Positions 45,067 through 53,612 of a stretch of DNA of 64,000 nucleotides are shown in pieces (positions within the stretch are counted from its first letter, which is position 1; every line of letters starts with the position of its first letter). This DNA is from Aquitalea magnusonii. Lineage in GTDB: Bacteria; Pseudomonadota; Gammaproteobacteria; Burkholderiales; Chromobacteriaceae. The notes under the pieces were generated by a model, which saw only the letters and a program-made list of their open reading frames with translations, was not told the origin of the DNA and did not search any database. A program made the translations under genes and the position numbers. The DNA lies in NCBI RefSeq assembly GCF_002217795.2, contig NZ_AP018823.1, positions 3,844,001 to 3,908,000 on the forward strand, given 5' to 3'.

Positions 45067-46087
45067 CCAGTGGCCTTCCTGTTTTGGGATCCAGCCCCTT
45101 GGCCTTGGCCAGTTTTTCCAGCAAGGCTTCGCTAGGCTTGGGTGGTGCAATATTGGCTTCGTGATCTTTCAGCCATTGAATCTTGACATCCCAGGGCGGC
45201 AGTTTGGCTGGTGGTAGCGGCACGATCTCGTCCAGTTCGGGGACTGTGGGGTGGGCGTAGGAGTAGCGGTGCAGGATATCCCCAATTTCCTTGTAGCGGC
45301 GGCTACGTTCGGGGTCTTTTTCTAGGCCCATGTAATAAAGTGGATCCTCATTGGAAGGAGCGAGAAAACCATGCTCAAGAAATGAAGCTGCACTTTCATT
45401 TCCGGCTTTGACTCCAAGCTGAAATGCTTCCCACGCCTGAGAAAGTACTTTGACATCATCCTTAAGATCAATGCCTAAATCCGTAGCAGCATCACCATGC
45501 CCCTGTCTAGCTGCACACTTTCGCATCTGCCGGGCAACCTCTGGTGCATTTTCCATAGGGGCTAGCTTATTTGCTACTAAATACTGCCCCTCAGGACTAC
45601 CCATGTCAGCAGACTTACGGTAATAACGCAAAGCTAGTTCCGCATCCTGTTTAACGCCATAACCGGCTTCAAGATAGCGTGCCATGTCGTAATAGCCACC
45701 GGGAATGCCGCGATCAATCAGTTCCTGAGTCAGATCCAGCGTTTCTTTTACCGGATCTGCGCTCCAGGCTTGTCCCTTACCTATCATCTGCCGTAATTCA
45801 AGATTGGCCTTGTAATGGCCATGGGCAGTGGCAATGCGGTAATAGCGTTCCAATTCGGGATAGATGCTGACATCTTCTTGCAGCTGGTTGTTTTTCTGTA
45901 GATAACGTGCATAGCGATACACCTGATCGGCCTCGGCATCCAGCTTGGGTAGATGATCTTGTTCATGTACGCAGGTAAAAGCCAGATTGGTTTTGACCTC
46001 GGGCAGATCGGGCAGTGTTCTGTGCTGCTCACCGCAAGCGGCGAGCAGGCTTAACAGCAATAGCCACGCTTTAGGAATGCTCGGCAC
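45050..46087 (-). CDS. Sel1-like repeat lipoprotein 2 (putative Tle5 immunity)
   Basis: 345 residues from GTG at 46087, with AGGAAGG seven bases upstream. The same signal (AWLLLLSLLAAC), the same repeat pattern and the same C-terminal domain as the first copy. Its middle region (about 170-270, EVARQMRKCAARQGHGDAAT, LSQAWEAFQLGVKAGNESAAS) is distinct. It overlaps the preceding gene by 17 bp. The N-terminal halves of copies 2 and 3 are almost identical, which fits recent duplication followed by divergence of the middle. Confidence 0.8.
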   Translation of the reverse strand: MPSIPKAWLLLLSLLAACGEQHRTLPDLPEVKTNLAFTCVHEQDHLPKLDAEADQVYRYARYLQKNNQLQEDVSIYPELERYYRIATAHGHYKANLELRQMIGKGQAWSADPVKETLDLTQELIDRGIPGGYYDMARYLEAGYGVKQDAELALRYYRKSADMGSPEGQYLVANKLAPMENAPEVARQMRKCAARQGHGDAATDLGIDLKDDVKVLSQAWEAFQLGVKAGNESAASFLEHGFLAPSNEDPLYYMGLEKDPERSRRYKEIGDILHRYSYAHPTVPELDEIVPLPPAKLPPWDVKIQWLKDHEANIAPPKPSEALLEKLAKAKGLDPKTGRPLGAEHS

Positions 46088-47102
46088 CCAGCGGCCTTCC
46101 TGTTTTGGGATCCAGCCCCTTGGCCTTGGCCAGTTTTTCCAGCAAGGCTTCGCTGGGCTTGGGTGGCGCAATATTGGCTTCGTGATCTTTCAGCCATTGA
46201 ATCTTGCCATCCCAGGGCGGCAGTTTGGCTGGTGGCAGGGGGACGATGTCATCCAGTTCAGGAACCGTGGGGTGGGCGTAGGAGTAGCGTCCGAGGATGT
46301 CGCTAATTTCTCTGTAGCGATGGCTTCGCTCAGGGTCATTATGTAATGCAAGATAGTCATAATTGTCTTTTGCTACAAATGCTTTACTCAAAACATATGC
46401 TGCTGTTTCATCACCAGCCTTGACTGCCAACTGAAAAGCATGAACAGCCTCTTTATATTTTCCATCACCTCTTAGATTCGTTCCAAGCATAGAGGAAGCT
46501 TTTGCATGGACTTGCTGAGCGGCACAATTCCACATTTGCAATGCAACTTTAAAAGATTCACTTTGCGGGCCACCTATATTTATCAGTTTATCGCCCACTA
46601 AGTATTGGCCCTCAGGGCTACCCATGTCAGCAGACTTACGGTAATAACGCAAGGCCAGTTCTGCGTCCTGTTTAACGCCATAGCCGGCTTCAAGATAGCG
46701 TGCCATGTCGTAATAGCCACCGGGAATGCCGCGATCAATCAGTTCCTGAGTCAGATCCAGTGTTTCCTTTACTGGGTCTGCGGTCCAGGCCTGTCCTTTA
46801 CCTATCATCTGTCGTAATTCAAGATTGGCCTTGTAATGGCCATGGGCAGTGGCAATGCGGTAATAGCGTTCCAGTTCGGGATAGACGCTGACATCTTCTT
46901 GCAGCTGATTGTTTTTCTGTATATAGCGCGCATAGCGATAGAGCTGGTCGGCCTCGGCATCCAGCTTGGGTAGATGATCTTGTTCATGTACGCAGGTAAA
47001 GGCTAGATTTGCTTTTACTTCATCAAGGTTTTGCACAGTTCTTTCCTTATTGCCACAAGCAGCAAGTAAAAGGCATAAAGGTAACAGCGTAAGCCATTTC
47101 AC
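46071..47102 (-). CDS. Sel1-like repeat lipoprotein 3 (putative Tle5 immunity)
   Basis: 343 residues from ATG at 47102. Lipoprotein signal MKWLTLLPLCLLLAACGNK differs from the other two copies, suggesting it is the original first gene. Sel1-like repeats (DMARYLEAGYGVKQDAELALRYYRKSADMGSPEGQYLVGDKL; QMWNCAAQQVHAKASSMLG; EAVHAFQLAVKAGDETAA) and the shared C-terminal domain. It lies 3 bp after the phospholipase D fragment, in the position of an immunity gene. Confidence 0.8.
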   Translation of the reverse strand: MKWLTLLPLCLLLAACGNKERTVQNLDEVKANLAFTCVHEQDHLPKLDAEADQLYRYARYIQKNNQLQEDVSVYPELERYYRIATAHGHYKANLELRQMIGKGQAWTADPVKETLDLTQELIDRGIPGGYYDMARYLEAGYGVKQDAELALRYYRKSADMGSPEGQYLVGDKLINIGGPQSESFKVALQMWNCAAQQVHAKASSMLGTNLRGDGKYKEAVHAFQLAVKAGDETAAYVLSKAFVAKDNYDYLALHNDPERSHRYREISDILGRYSYAHPTVPELDDIVPLPPAKLPPWDGKIQWLKDHEANIAPPKPSEALLEKLAKAKGLDPKTGRPLGAEHS

Positions 47103-47105
47103 AAC

Positions 47106-47744
47106 TTAATCCTTATTGGTACGGGTAGCACTTTGTCGAGAGAATTCGATTAGTGAGGCAATCGGGGTGTGCAAATCAGCTCTTGCATTTTTGTTATTTA
47201 CAATTATTTTTCCCCACATTTTAAAAGCCTCATCTGGCCTATCCTGCGCCCCCATACCTTTGGTATGCATATTCCACAACTGCCTGCGCAGCGGCACGGT
47301 GATTTCCGGGCGATGGTGCGCAATATTCAGTTCGCTATCCACCTGCATGCTGCGGGTATTGATGTTGGCACTGCCCAGCGTCATAAAGGTGTCGTTGACG
47401 ATCATCAGCTTGGCGTGGACGTAAACCGGTGTCCAGTCACGTCCCGGCGTTTTGGTGACCTTGGCGGCTGGGTAGGTTTGGCCACTCGGGCTGGCCTGCA
47501 CACCAACAGCAACTCGTGGAGGTGAGTCTGGGGCGACCAGAGTGCAGACATGCACTTTCAAGCCTGGGCGTTCTTCCGGTAACACGGGCGCATCGGGTTT
47601 GCGTGCGGCTTCTACTTGTCGGCGCAGCGATTCGTTTTGCGCCTTGAGTGCGGCTTGCTTTTGCTGTAATGCCTTGAGCTTGTTTTGATAGGCTGCAATC
47701 TTGGCGGCACCACCATAACGGCTGGGCCGGCAATAACTGGTTTT
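47106..47744 (-). pseudogene. Phospholipase D (Tle5-like) effector, 5' truncated
   Basis: An open frame of 212 codons. It keeps a coiled-coil (AAYQNKLKALQQKQAALKAQ) and the second PLD catalytic motif (VHAKLMIVND...GSANINTRSM, with Asn in the usual Asp place followed by Asp), then QVDSELNIAHH, as in T6SS Tle5 phospholipases. The first PLD motif and the N-terminus are missing. An in-frame stop at 47745-47747 closes the frame upstream and the only starts are internal (GTG at 47585). It is a remnant with the immunity-like genes still downstream. Confidence 0.78.
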
Positions 47745-47914
47745 TTACTTTGGAGCGTAGATATTTTTTGCTTTATAGTATTTTAAATTTCAAATTTCTT
47801 TGCAATTTCTATTGAGTGGACTTTTTATTATTTTAGATAGTCTAGGTGTTTCATTCCCACCCTCTTCATTAAAAGAAAAATACACCACACTGGATTTTAT
47901 TTGATATTTTTAAG

Positions 47915-48547
47915 TTAAAATTGTTTTTTGCACAGATCAAAGTTCTCGTTTTTTAGCAAATCGGTATCTGCAGTAGTCTTGCTTAATATTGAATTTTTCA
48001 GTACAGCCATGTCTATTTTTTCACCTTGATCAGTCTCCCACATTTCTTCGCCTATCCATTTTCCTGAACAGGCTATGGAACTTTCCCTGCTAATTATGCA
48101 TCCTGTCACAACGTTTATAAAAACACAACTAGCAACCTCGTGATAGTTTTTTGCTCCATTAGATTGGCTTAGCATTCCATACGTTGTAATATTAACAGCA
48201 GCGATCTTATTTTTTTGATTGAGAATTTCTTGCAAATAGTCATCAGTGTAATATTCTTTACTTATGTGGCTCAATATATTTTTAATGCGTCCATTGCTCC
48301 TGATGAATAATTGACGATCAAATACTCTATTGGCCAATCGAGTAATTTTTTTGTCGGCAATTCTTACATTTTTTATTAACAAATTATTGCTTAATGTTGA
48401 TTCAGTTGCAGTTGCAGTTGCAGTTGCAGTTGCAGTTGCAGTTGCAGTTGCAGTTGCAGTTGCAGTTGCAGTTGCAGTTGCAGTTGCAGTTGCAGTTGCA
48501 GTTGCAGTCTTTGCCAGGATGGCAATAAAAAATAATGTTTTTTTCAT
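47915..48547 (-). CDS. Secreted protein with Thr-Ala hexanucleotide repeat, putative immunity
   Basis: 210 residues. It begins MKKTLFFIAILAK, then a long run of alternating Thr-Ala encoded by the hexanucleotide tract, then a soluble domain (about 50-210, HEVASCVFINVVTGCIISRESSIACSG with three Cys). The start directly follows the stop of the lysozyme-like effector gene (no gap), so it is probably that toxin's immunity protein. The run sits between the N-terminal signal-like segment and the mature domain. I do not recognise the domain. Confidence 0.6.
   Translation of the reverse strand: MKKTLFFIAILAKTATATATATATATATATATATATATATATATATATESTLSNNLLIKNVRIADKKITRLANRVFDRQLFIRSNGRIKNILSHISKEYYTDDYLQEILNQKNKIAAVNITTYGMLSQSNGAKNYHEVASCVFINVVTGCIISRESSIACSGKWIGEEMWETDQGEKIDMAVLKNSILSKTTADTDLLKNENFDLCKKQF
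48403..48508. repeat. Hexanucleotide tandem repeat CAGTTG x ~17.7
   Basis: A 106-bp perfect tract of CAGTTG (TGCAAC on the coding strand) within the preceding gene, coding for alternating Thr-Ala. Six-base units preserve the frame whatever the copy number, so slippage would change protein length but not truncate it. Confidence 0.95.
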
Positions 48548-49519
48548 TTATCTTGCCTTTAACTTATCGAATCTACTTGCCATGTCCGTTCCTCGTCGAC
48601 TAACGCCGTAAATTTCTAATATTTCAGCTTCAATTTTGGCATGGCTAGACCCCCAGGATGAGGGATCAGGCTTAATGGTTGGATGTTTTTCGATGTAGGC
48701 ATAGATTGCTGCTTTTATATCACTAGTTACATGTGCAGGTTTATTAACGTGCTGATCCAAGGCTGTTGCAATACCAAGCTCGGATTTGAAAATTTCTGAA
48801 ACTTTGTACTTATTTTTACCATCCTGAATTTCCAGATTCATTACAAATCTCAATCGCTTAATGAAATCCCGTATTTGTTTTTCTAGAAATTTCTCATGCT
48901 TAATTGCTTTTATCATTGACGCCAAAGGTTGGAATTCTTGCATTTTTTTCTTCTGACGGTTAACTTTGTTGAATTTACTAGGATTTCGGAGAAAACTCTT
49001 TAGCGCATTACCTGTTAGTTTTTTATTTTCGGTTAGATCTTTATCTTGATAATACATTTTTGCGCCATTTACACCTTTCCCCTCAACGGTCCAGCCACAA
49101 TTTTCAAAAAGTGCCTTATACAAGTCGGGTTGTTCATCCTTGAATTCGGAAACTTGTGCAGCAAATTCTCCACCACCAGTGGGATTCACGGTTTTTTGCA
49201 TAGCGCCAGCCGTAAGAGCCTGATCATCATATGATTGCACTGCATCCATATTACCTTCATTTGCTGACATAATAATTATTATTTTTTTCTCCATTGCTGT
49301 TACTGATCCATTTTTTATCATTTCAGGCCAGCCGGTAAAATGATCTACGGGAATTGACCCATTGTAAATTGGTCCATAGGTCGCACCGTATTTTCCTATT
49401 CCTATAATCTCACCATAATCACATCCACAATCATGGCAAACAGGCACAACTACTGTTGATTTTTCGAGATTATCTTTATTTGTTTTAATGTCTTCTTTAG
49501 ATAATTTTACAGTTGCCAT
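48548..49519 (-). CDS. Putative T6SS lysozyme-like effector
   Basis: 323 residues. The middle (about 83-125) has a lysozyme/transglycosylase-like pattern: SANEGNMDAVQSYDDQALTAGAMQ, with the likely catalytic Glu in ANEG and D/Y/Q positions of cell-wall muramidase families. The N-terminus (CHDCGCDYG) is Cys-rich, and there is no signal peptide. It starts 6 bp after the vgrG whose C-terminus has an extra beta domain, which suggests direct loading on that spike, and a secreted protein follows. It is likely to degrade peptidoglycan; the enzyme class is inferred from the motif only. Confidence 0.62.
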   Translation of the reverse strand: MATVKLSKEDIKTNKDNLEKSTVVVPVCHDCGCDYGEIIGIGKYGATYGPIYNGSIPVDHFTGWPEMIKNGSVTAMEKKIIIIMSANEGNMDAVQSYDDQALTAGAMQKTVNPTGGGEFAAQVSEFKDEQPDLYKALFENCGWTVEGKGVNGAKMYYQDKDLTENKKLTGNALKSFLRNPSKFNKVNRQKKKMQEFQPLASMIKAIKHEKFLEKQIRDFIKRLRFVMNLEIQDGKNKYKVSEIFKSELGIATALDQHVNKPAHVTSDIKAAIYAYIEKHPTIKPDPSSWGSSHAKIEAEILEIYGVSRRGTDMASRFDKLKAR

Positions 49520-49524
49520 AATTA

Positions 49525-52290
49525 TTAATCTCTAATAATTGCTTTGATAATTTTTAAAGGTTTGGCCGTATTGATGCGCTCCGTCCTGCCTTCTGCATTG
49601 GTTACTCCCTTAAAGATCCAACCATTTACCATATGCACTTCATAAGGCTTACCCGCCAAGGGTTTCTTAGTCACCTCATCAATAAATGTCAGACTTTCAT
49701 CATGTTCTGGAAAAATAGGTAGCCCTATAGGCGTTGTTAGGCGTGCCGGACCACTAAACTCATGACTAGCACCTTTGATGCTAACGGTACCGGGTGCATG
49801 TACTTCGATATTTCCGTCTTTAAGTCGGATATAAGCACCGCCGCTGGTGAGCAGCACTTCCTGGCTGGCGGCAATGGTGACCTTGCCCTCGACCGAGGTA
49901 ACAGTCAGCTCCTTATCCGCCGTCAGTTCCAGCGCATCACTCTGCGCTTGCACCTGCACCTTGCCCTTCGCCGCAATCAGCTTCAGCGCCACTTTGTCTT
50001 TCACCCCGGCCACAAACAGGCTGATGTGCTGGCCGACGTTGTGCAGCCAGCGGCGGCCGGTGGTGTGGTTGCTGTCGCGTTGGGCGATGAGGTTGAGGTT
50101 GGTTCCGGCAGAGATTGTGTGGCTTTGTTCGGTCAGGCTGGCGATGCCGGCCGGGGCGGACAGGATGAGCAGCGGCTGTTGGCCGGCCTGGTCTTTTGCC
50201 GTCTTGCCGTCCTTGTCGGTATTGCTGCCGGCTTCCCAGGCTTTGAGCGCGGCGGCGTGGTGTTGCAGGTGGCCGCTGTCCTTGTTGCCGTCTTTGCCGT
50301 TGTCAGGGTTGATGGCGTCCGGCCCGGTTTCCATGCTGTCGGCCAGTTGCGCGGCGGCGGTGTCGCCCAGGCTTTGGCTGAGGCTGAGCGCGGCGTCGAG
50401 CTGGCTTTGCGCATGCTCGCGCGCCAGTTGTTTGCCGGATGCGCCGTTTTGCGCTTCGGTGCTGATGAGCAGGCCGTGGCCGGCGCGGATGGCGCCGTGC
50501 TGGTCGGTGCGTAGTTCGAAGCCTTCGCCGCGCGGCTGGGCTTTGCCATTGCTGCGCGGGTGGGTGAGGTAGCCCTGGTTGAGCTGGGTCTTGCCCGCTT
50601 CGCTACTGAGCTTGGCGCGGACTTCACCGGGCGTGTCGTCGAACAGCAGTTCGTTGTACTGGCCGCCCTGGTGTTCTTTGGATTTGATGCCGGACAGGGT
50701 CTTGTTGGCGGGCAAAGCGCCGGCACCGCTGAAGGCCGGGGTGGCGTGGCTGCCGTTGTACAGCACGCCAACAATCACCGGGCGGTCGATATCGCCTTCG
50801 ATAAAGTCGACCAGCACTTCCTGGCCGATGCGCGGGATGAACTGGTGGCCCCAGCCGGCCCCGGCGCTGGGCATGGCCACGCGCAGCCAGCAGGAGGAGC
50901 GGTCGTCCAGATTGGCGCCGCTGCCGGGGTGTTCGTCTGGCCGCTGCCAGTGGAACTGCACCTTGATGCGGCCCAACTCGTCGGTGTGGACTTCTTCCCC
51001 CTCGGGCCCCACCACGGTGGCGGTCTGTACACCTTTAGATGTCGGCTTGGCCTGCGTGCTGTGGGCATAAGCCGGGGTGAGCGGAATGCCGCGGCGCTGG
51101 GCGGTGATCTGGGTCTGGAAGGGGCTGCTGTTCTGGCTGTCGTTTGATGTGCTGCTATCTCCCAGCAAGCCGCGCAGGCTGCTGGCCAGATCACCCGGCA
51201 GATTGTTGTTGGCACGGAAGGTTTGGCCGGTGACCACGAATTCACGCTGCTCGCTGCTGTCGCCCTCGTGCAGCGGATGTTCATCCAGGCGGAACCATTG
51301 GCCAGCGAGCAGGCTGCGTACTGAGCCGCTGCCAGAGAATTGCTTGGCCTGCACATCGTGCGCCTGCTGACGCCGCTGCGCATACTGACTCAGTTGCTCG
51401 GCATCGCTGGCGTAGTACAGCGACTGCGGGTCGTAATCCTGCAGGGTGGATTGCAAGGCATCGCCACTGCGGCCTTGCTGGATGCGGCTCTGATCGCCGC
51501 TGTGCTGGGTGCTCACCGGCTGGTAATCGAAACTGGCCAGCGCCACCGCACCGGACACCACCTGACGGGCGGCGCTCCAATCCGTCAGGCCGTCTTCTTC
51601 CTCGGTGGCATCGCTGCGGTGAAAGCGCACCCGCTCACTGGCGGCGGGCGGCAGGCTGTACGCATCATCAAACACCACCAGCTTGACCTGCGGATGCTCA
51701 CCATCGACATGCTCGAAACGCCAGGCGTAACCCTCTTCGTGCAGCAGGCGCACGATGAAGTCGAAATCGCTCTCGCGGTATTGCAAACAGTAACTGCGCG
51801 GGTTGGCGGAGGCAGTGTGAAACTCCAGCGTCTGTACCTGGGCAAACACCGGATTATTGGCCTGATGCTCGGCCAGGATCTGCTTGACGATGTCCGGCAC
51901 CGACAAGTCCTGAAACACCCGCGACGTACGACGCAGCCGCAGCAGCGCAAACGGCGGCTCGATGGTGAGGCCGTACTTGGCAAAACCGCCATCCGAACCC
52001 AGCAACTCGGCCCGTGACACCACCCCGCAACGCACCACCTGGCTGCCATCGGCATCCAGCACCCCCAGGCGGGCGGCCACACCGAGCAGCGACTTGAGCT
52101 CGATATTGCCATCCGGCGACAAACAACTGAGCTGATAGCGATAGGCTTGCGACACCCCCTCGCTGCCATCCAGCGTGTGTGGCAATAACTGCTCGGCGGC
52201 GATCTGCCCGCCATCCAGCTGCAGGGTGAGCAGACGCTGGTGCTGGGAAAAGGCGGCGGCGAAGCTGGCGAGCAGGGAGGAGAAGTCCAT
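49525..52290 (-). CDS. vgrG: VgrG spike protein with transthyretin-like C-terminus
   Basis: 921 residues. Gp27/gp44-like head (about 10-380, LPHTLDGSEGVSQAYRYQL, YRESDFDFIVRLLHEEGYAWRFEH), gp5 OB domain about 420-520 (HTDELGRIKVQFHWQ, GWGHQFIPRIGQEVLVDFIEGDIDRP), DUF2345-type beta-helix (about 690-830, LTADKELTVTS, EVLLTSGGAYIRLKDGNIEVHAPG). The tail beyond 840 (FIDEVTKKPLAGKPYEVHMVNG, GVTNAEGRTERI) looks like a transthyretin-like domain that binds effectors in other VgrGs. I use ATG 52290; GTG 52305 is possible. The tail is not shared by the second vgrG. The lysozyme-like gene follows. Confidence 0.93.
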   Translation of the reverse strand: MDFSSLLASFAAAFSQHQRLLTLQLDGGQIAAEQLLPHTLDGSEGVSQAYRYQLSCLSPDGNIELKSLLGVAARLGVLDADGSQVVRCGVVSRAELLGSDGGFAKYGLTIEPPFALLRLRRTSRVFQDLSVPDIVKQILAEHQANNPVFAQVQTLEFHTASANPRSYCLQYRESDFDFIVRLLHEEGYAWRFEHVDGEHPQVKLVVFDDAYSLPPAASERVRFHRSDATEEEDGLTDWSAARQVVSGAVALASFDYQPVSTQHSGDQSRIQQGRSGDALQSTLQDYDPQSLYYASDAEQLSQYAQRRQQAHDVQAKQFSGSGSVRSLLAGQWFRLDEHPLHEGDSSEQREFVVTGQTFRANNNLPGDLASSLRGLLGDSSTSNDSQNSSPFQTQITAQRRGIPLTPAYAHSTQAKPTSKGVQTATVVGPEGEEVHTDELGRIKVQFHWQRPDEHPGSGANLDDRSSCWLRVAMPSAGAGWGHQFIPRIGQEVLVDFIEGDIDRPVIVGVLYNGSHATPAFSGAGALPANKTLSGIKSKEHQGGQYNELLFDDTPGEVRAKLSSEAGKTQLNQGYLTHPRSNGKAQPRGEGFELRTDQHGAIRAGHGLLISTEAQNGASGKQLAREHAQSQLDAALSLSQSLGDTAAAQLADSMETGPDAINPDNGKDGNKDSGHLQHHAAALKAWEAGSNTDKDGKTAKDQAGQQPLLILSAPAGIASLTEQSHTISAGTNLNLIAQRDSNHTTGRRWLHNVGQHISLFVAGVKDKVALKLIAAKGKVQVQAQSDALELTADKELTVTSVEGKVTIAASQEVLLTSGGAYIRLKDGNIEVHAPGTVSIKGASHEFSGPARLTTPIGLPIFPEHDESLTFIDEVTKKPLAGKPYEVHMVNGWIFKGVTNAEGRTERINTAKPLKIIKAIIRD

Positions 52291-52475
52291 GGTGCGGGCT
52301 ATCACGTCGGCTGACGTGAATCATCACATTCTGTTGAAAGTTCAACAGTTTATGCCTTCAGCATGGTGCAAACAAGGCTGAATGGCATGAATGCGTAGTT
52401 CTACGGATACGCCTGCATGCAGGAGGAAGGAGCCGGAGGATCATGCTGTGCATTCACAACGGGCAGTTCGTCGGC
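49980..52475. repeat. Long direct repeat, vgrG copy 1
   Basis: Nearly identical to 59427-61922 at a constant spacing of 9447 bp. It spans most of vgrG plus about 185 bp upstream, ending in CAGTTCGTCGG. Differences are scattered single bases. Outside it the two vgrG genes diverge, including the tails. Confidence 0.9.
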
Positions 52476-52605
52476 GAAAGCGGTCGGTCGTCGCATGGCT
52501 ATTGTACGACTGGTTTACACAGAGTTCCGGACATGCCCCATCCTAAAAAGGGATGTGGCTTTTTTTACGTGATGCTCTACAGCAAGCTATTGTCGTTACC
52601 CACAT
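52291..52605. other. 315-bp spacer upstream of vgrG copy 1
   Basis: The first 185 bp are the repeat-shared promoter region. The rest holds a plus-strand hairpin. I see no gene. Confidence 0.4.
52533..52564 (+). terminator. Plus-strand intrinsic terminator without an obvious gene
   Basis: Imperfect stem CCCCATCC / GGATGTGG with a T7 tract, on the plus strand between two minus-strand genes. Confidence 0.5.
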
Positions 52606-53484
52606 TCAATCATCCCACCCCAAATTACTCCCCCTCTCCCTGTCCGCCGCCCGTACCGCATCGCGGTCGGGATATTTGCCTATACGCACCAGCCGGGCGC
52701 GGCCAGGATAGAATATGTAGAAAACAAGAATGAATGGATTCAGATAGCTGCCCAGCGCGGCTGCAATACGTTTAAAGCTGAAGGCCAGTGTTTCCTTTTT
52801 ATCTTTGATCGGCAGGCAGCCGCTAATAACGTCCACCACGCTGGCCGGGCCTTCTTCCATATAGCGGGGGATAAAATCCCAATAGCCTTTTCCGACCTCT
52901 CGCCCTTCTCTGCCCAGCCCGCATGTCGGCAGGCCAAATGTTTCACGCACGGTTACTCCATCTTCATCCAGAATATGGCCCACCGTGTCCCACATGCCAT
53001 AAGTAACCGGAATCTGGGTAAAGAATACCTTGTCCCACTTCGCACTCAATACGGTGCCATCCTGACGAAAAACATGCACCATGCGGGTTTTACGATTAAA
53101 GCGGATGGGGTAATGGGTGTAGTTGATTTCTCTTTTTTTCCATGTCCAGCATAAGTATGCTGCTGCTGCACAAAATGGAGAGAGTAGTAAGGCGACAAAA
53201 GCTCCCCACTCCCCTTTGTATATGTTAATTAAACCAATTGCCATTGTGAAGATGGATAAACATATTTCACCTGAAATGCAAATCAACCCTCCAAATGTCA
53301 AAGTTCCTTTGTCAAAAAAATACTTGTCCACTACTTCCAGCCAGTTTGAGTTGATCTCTATAACTGAGAGTTGATGATACATCTCTATATTCAATTTTTC
53401 TTTTTGCTTTAGCTGGTGGTAGTGCTCATCATCCGAGAGTGGTCGATTAACTGAGTAAGGTGTAATAAGTCCAGTAAATTCCAT
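52606..53484 (-). CDS. DUF6708-like protein, copy 1 (putative immunity)
   Basis: 292 residues, about two membrane helices in the middle (GEICLSIFTMAIGLINIY, AFVALLLSPFCAAAAYLCW) and a possible one near the end. The family core (YPIRFNRKTRMVHVFRQDGTVLSAKWDKVFFTQIP, MEEGPASVVDVISGCLPIKD) is almost identical in nucleotide sequence to copy 2. The last 35 residues (VRIGKYPDRDAVRAADRERG) differ from the two other copies. Upstream, a few dozen bases resemble the toxin C-terminus followed by this start. A probable orphan immunity gene. Confidence 0.75.
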   Translation of the reverse strand: MEFTGLITPYSVNRPLSDDEHYHQLKQKEKLNIEMYHQLSVIEINSNWLEVVDKYFFDKGTLTFGGLICISGEICLSIFTMAIGLINIYKGEWGAFVALLLSPFCAAAAYLCWTWKKREINYTHYPIRFNRKTRMVHVFRQDGTVLSAKWDKVFFTQIPVTYGMWDTVGHILDEDGVTVRETFGLPTCGLGREGREVGKGYWDFIPRYMEEGPASVVDVISGCLPIKDKKETLAFSFKRIAAALGSYLNPFILVFYIFYPGRARLVRIGKYPDRDAVRAADRERGSNLGWDD

Positions 53485-53612
53485 ATTACTCTGTGATGGT
53501 AAGTTCTAATCATTATTGTTCATTTTATGATGTTTGCCAGTTCGCTCTTTGGAGTGACTATTCTCACTGGCTTGAATTGTACAAAATATCGAATGACTGG
53601 AGCTTGAATAAA

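Noticed and set aside
48403..48508. CRISPR-like array
   Set aside because: The unit is 6 bp with no spacers, so it is a simple sequence repeat within a gene.
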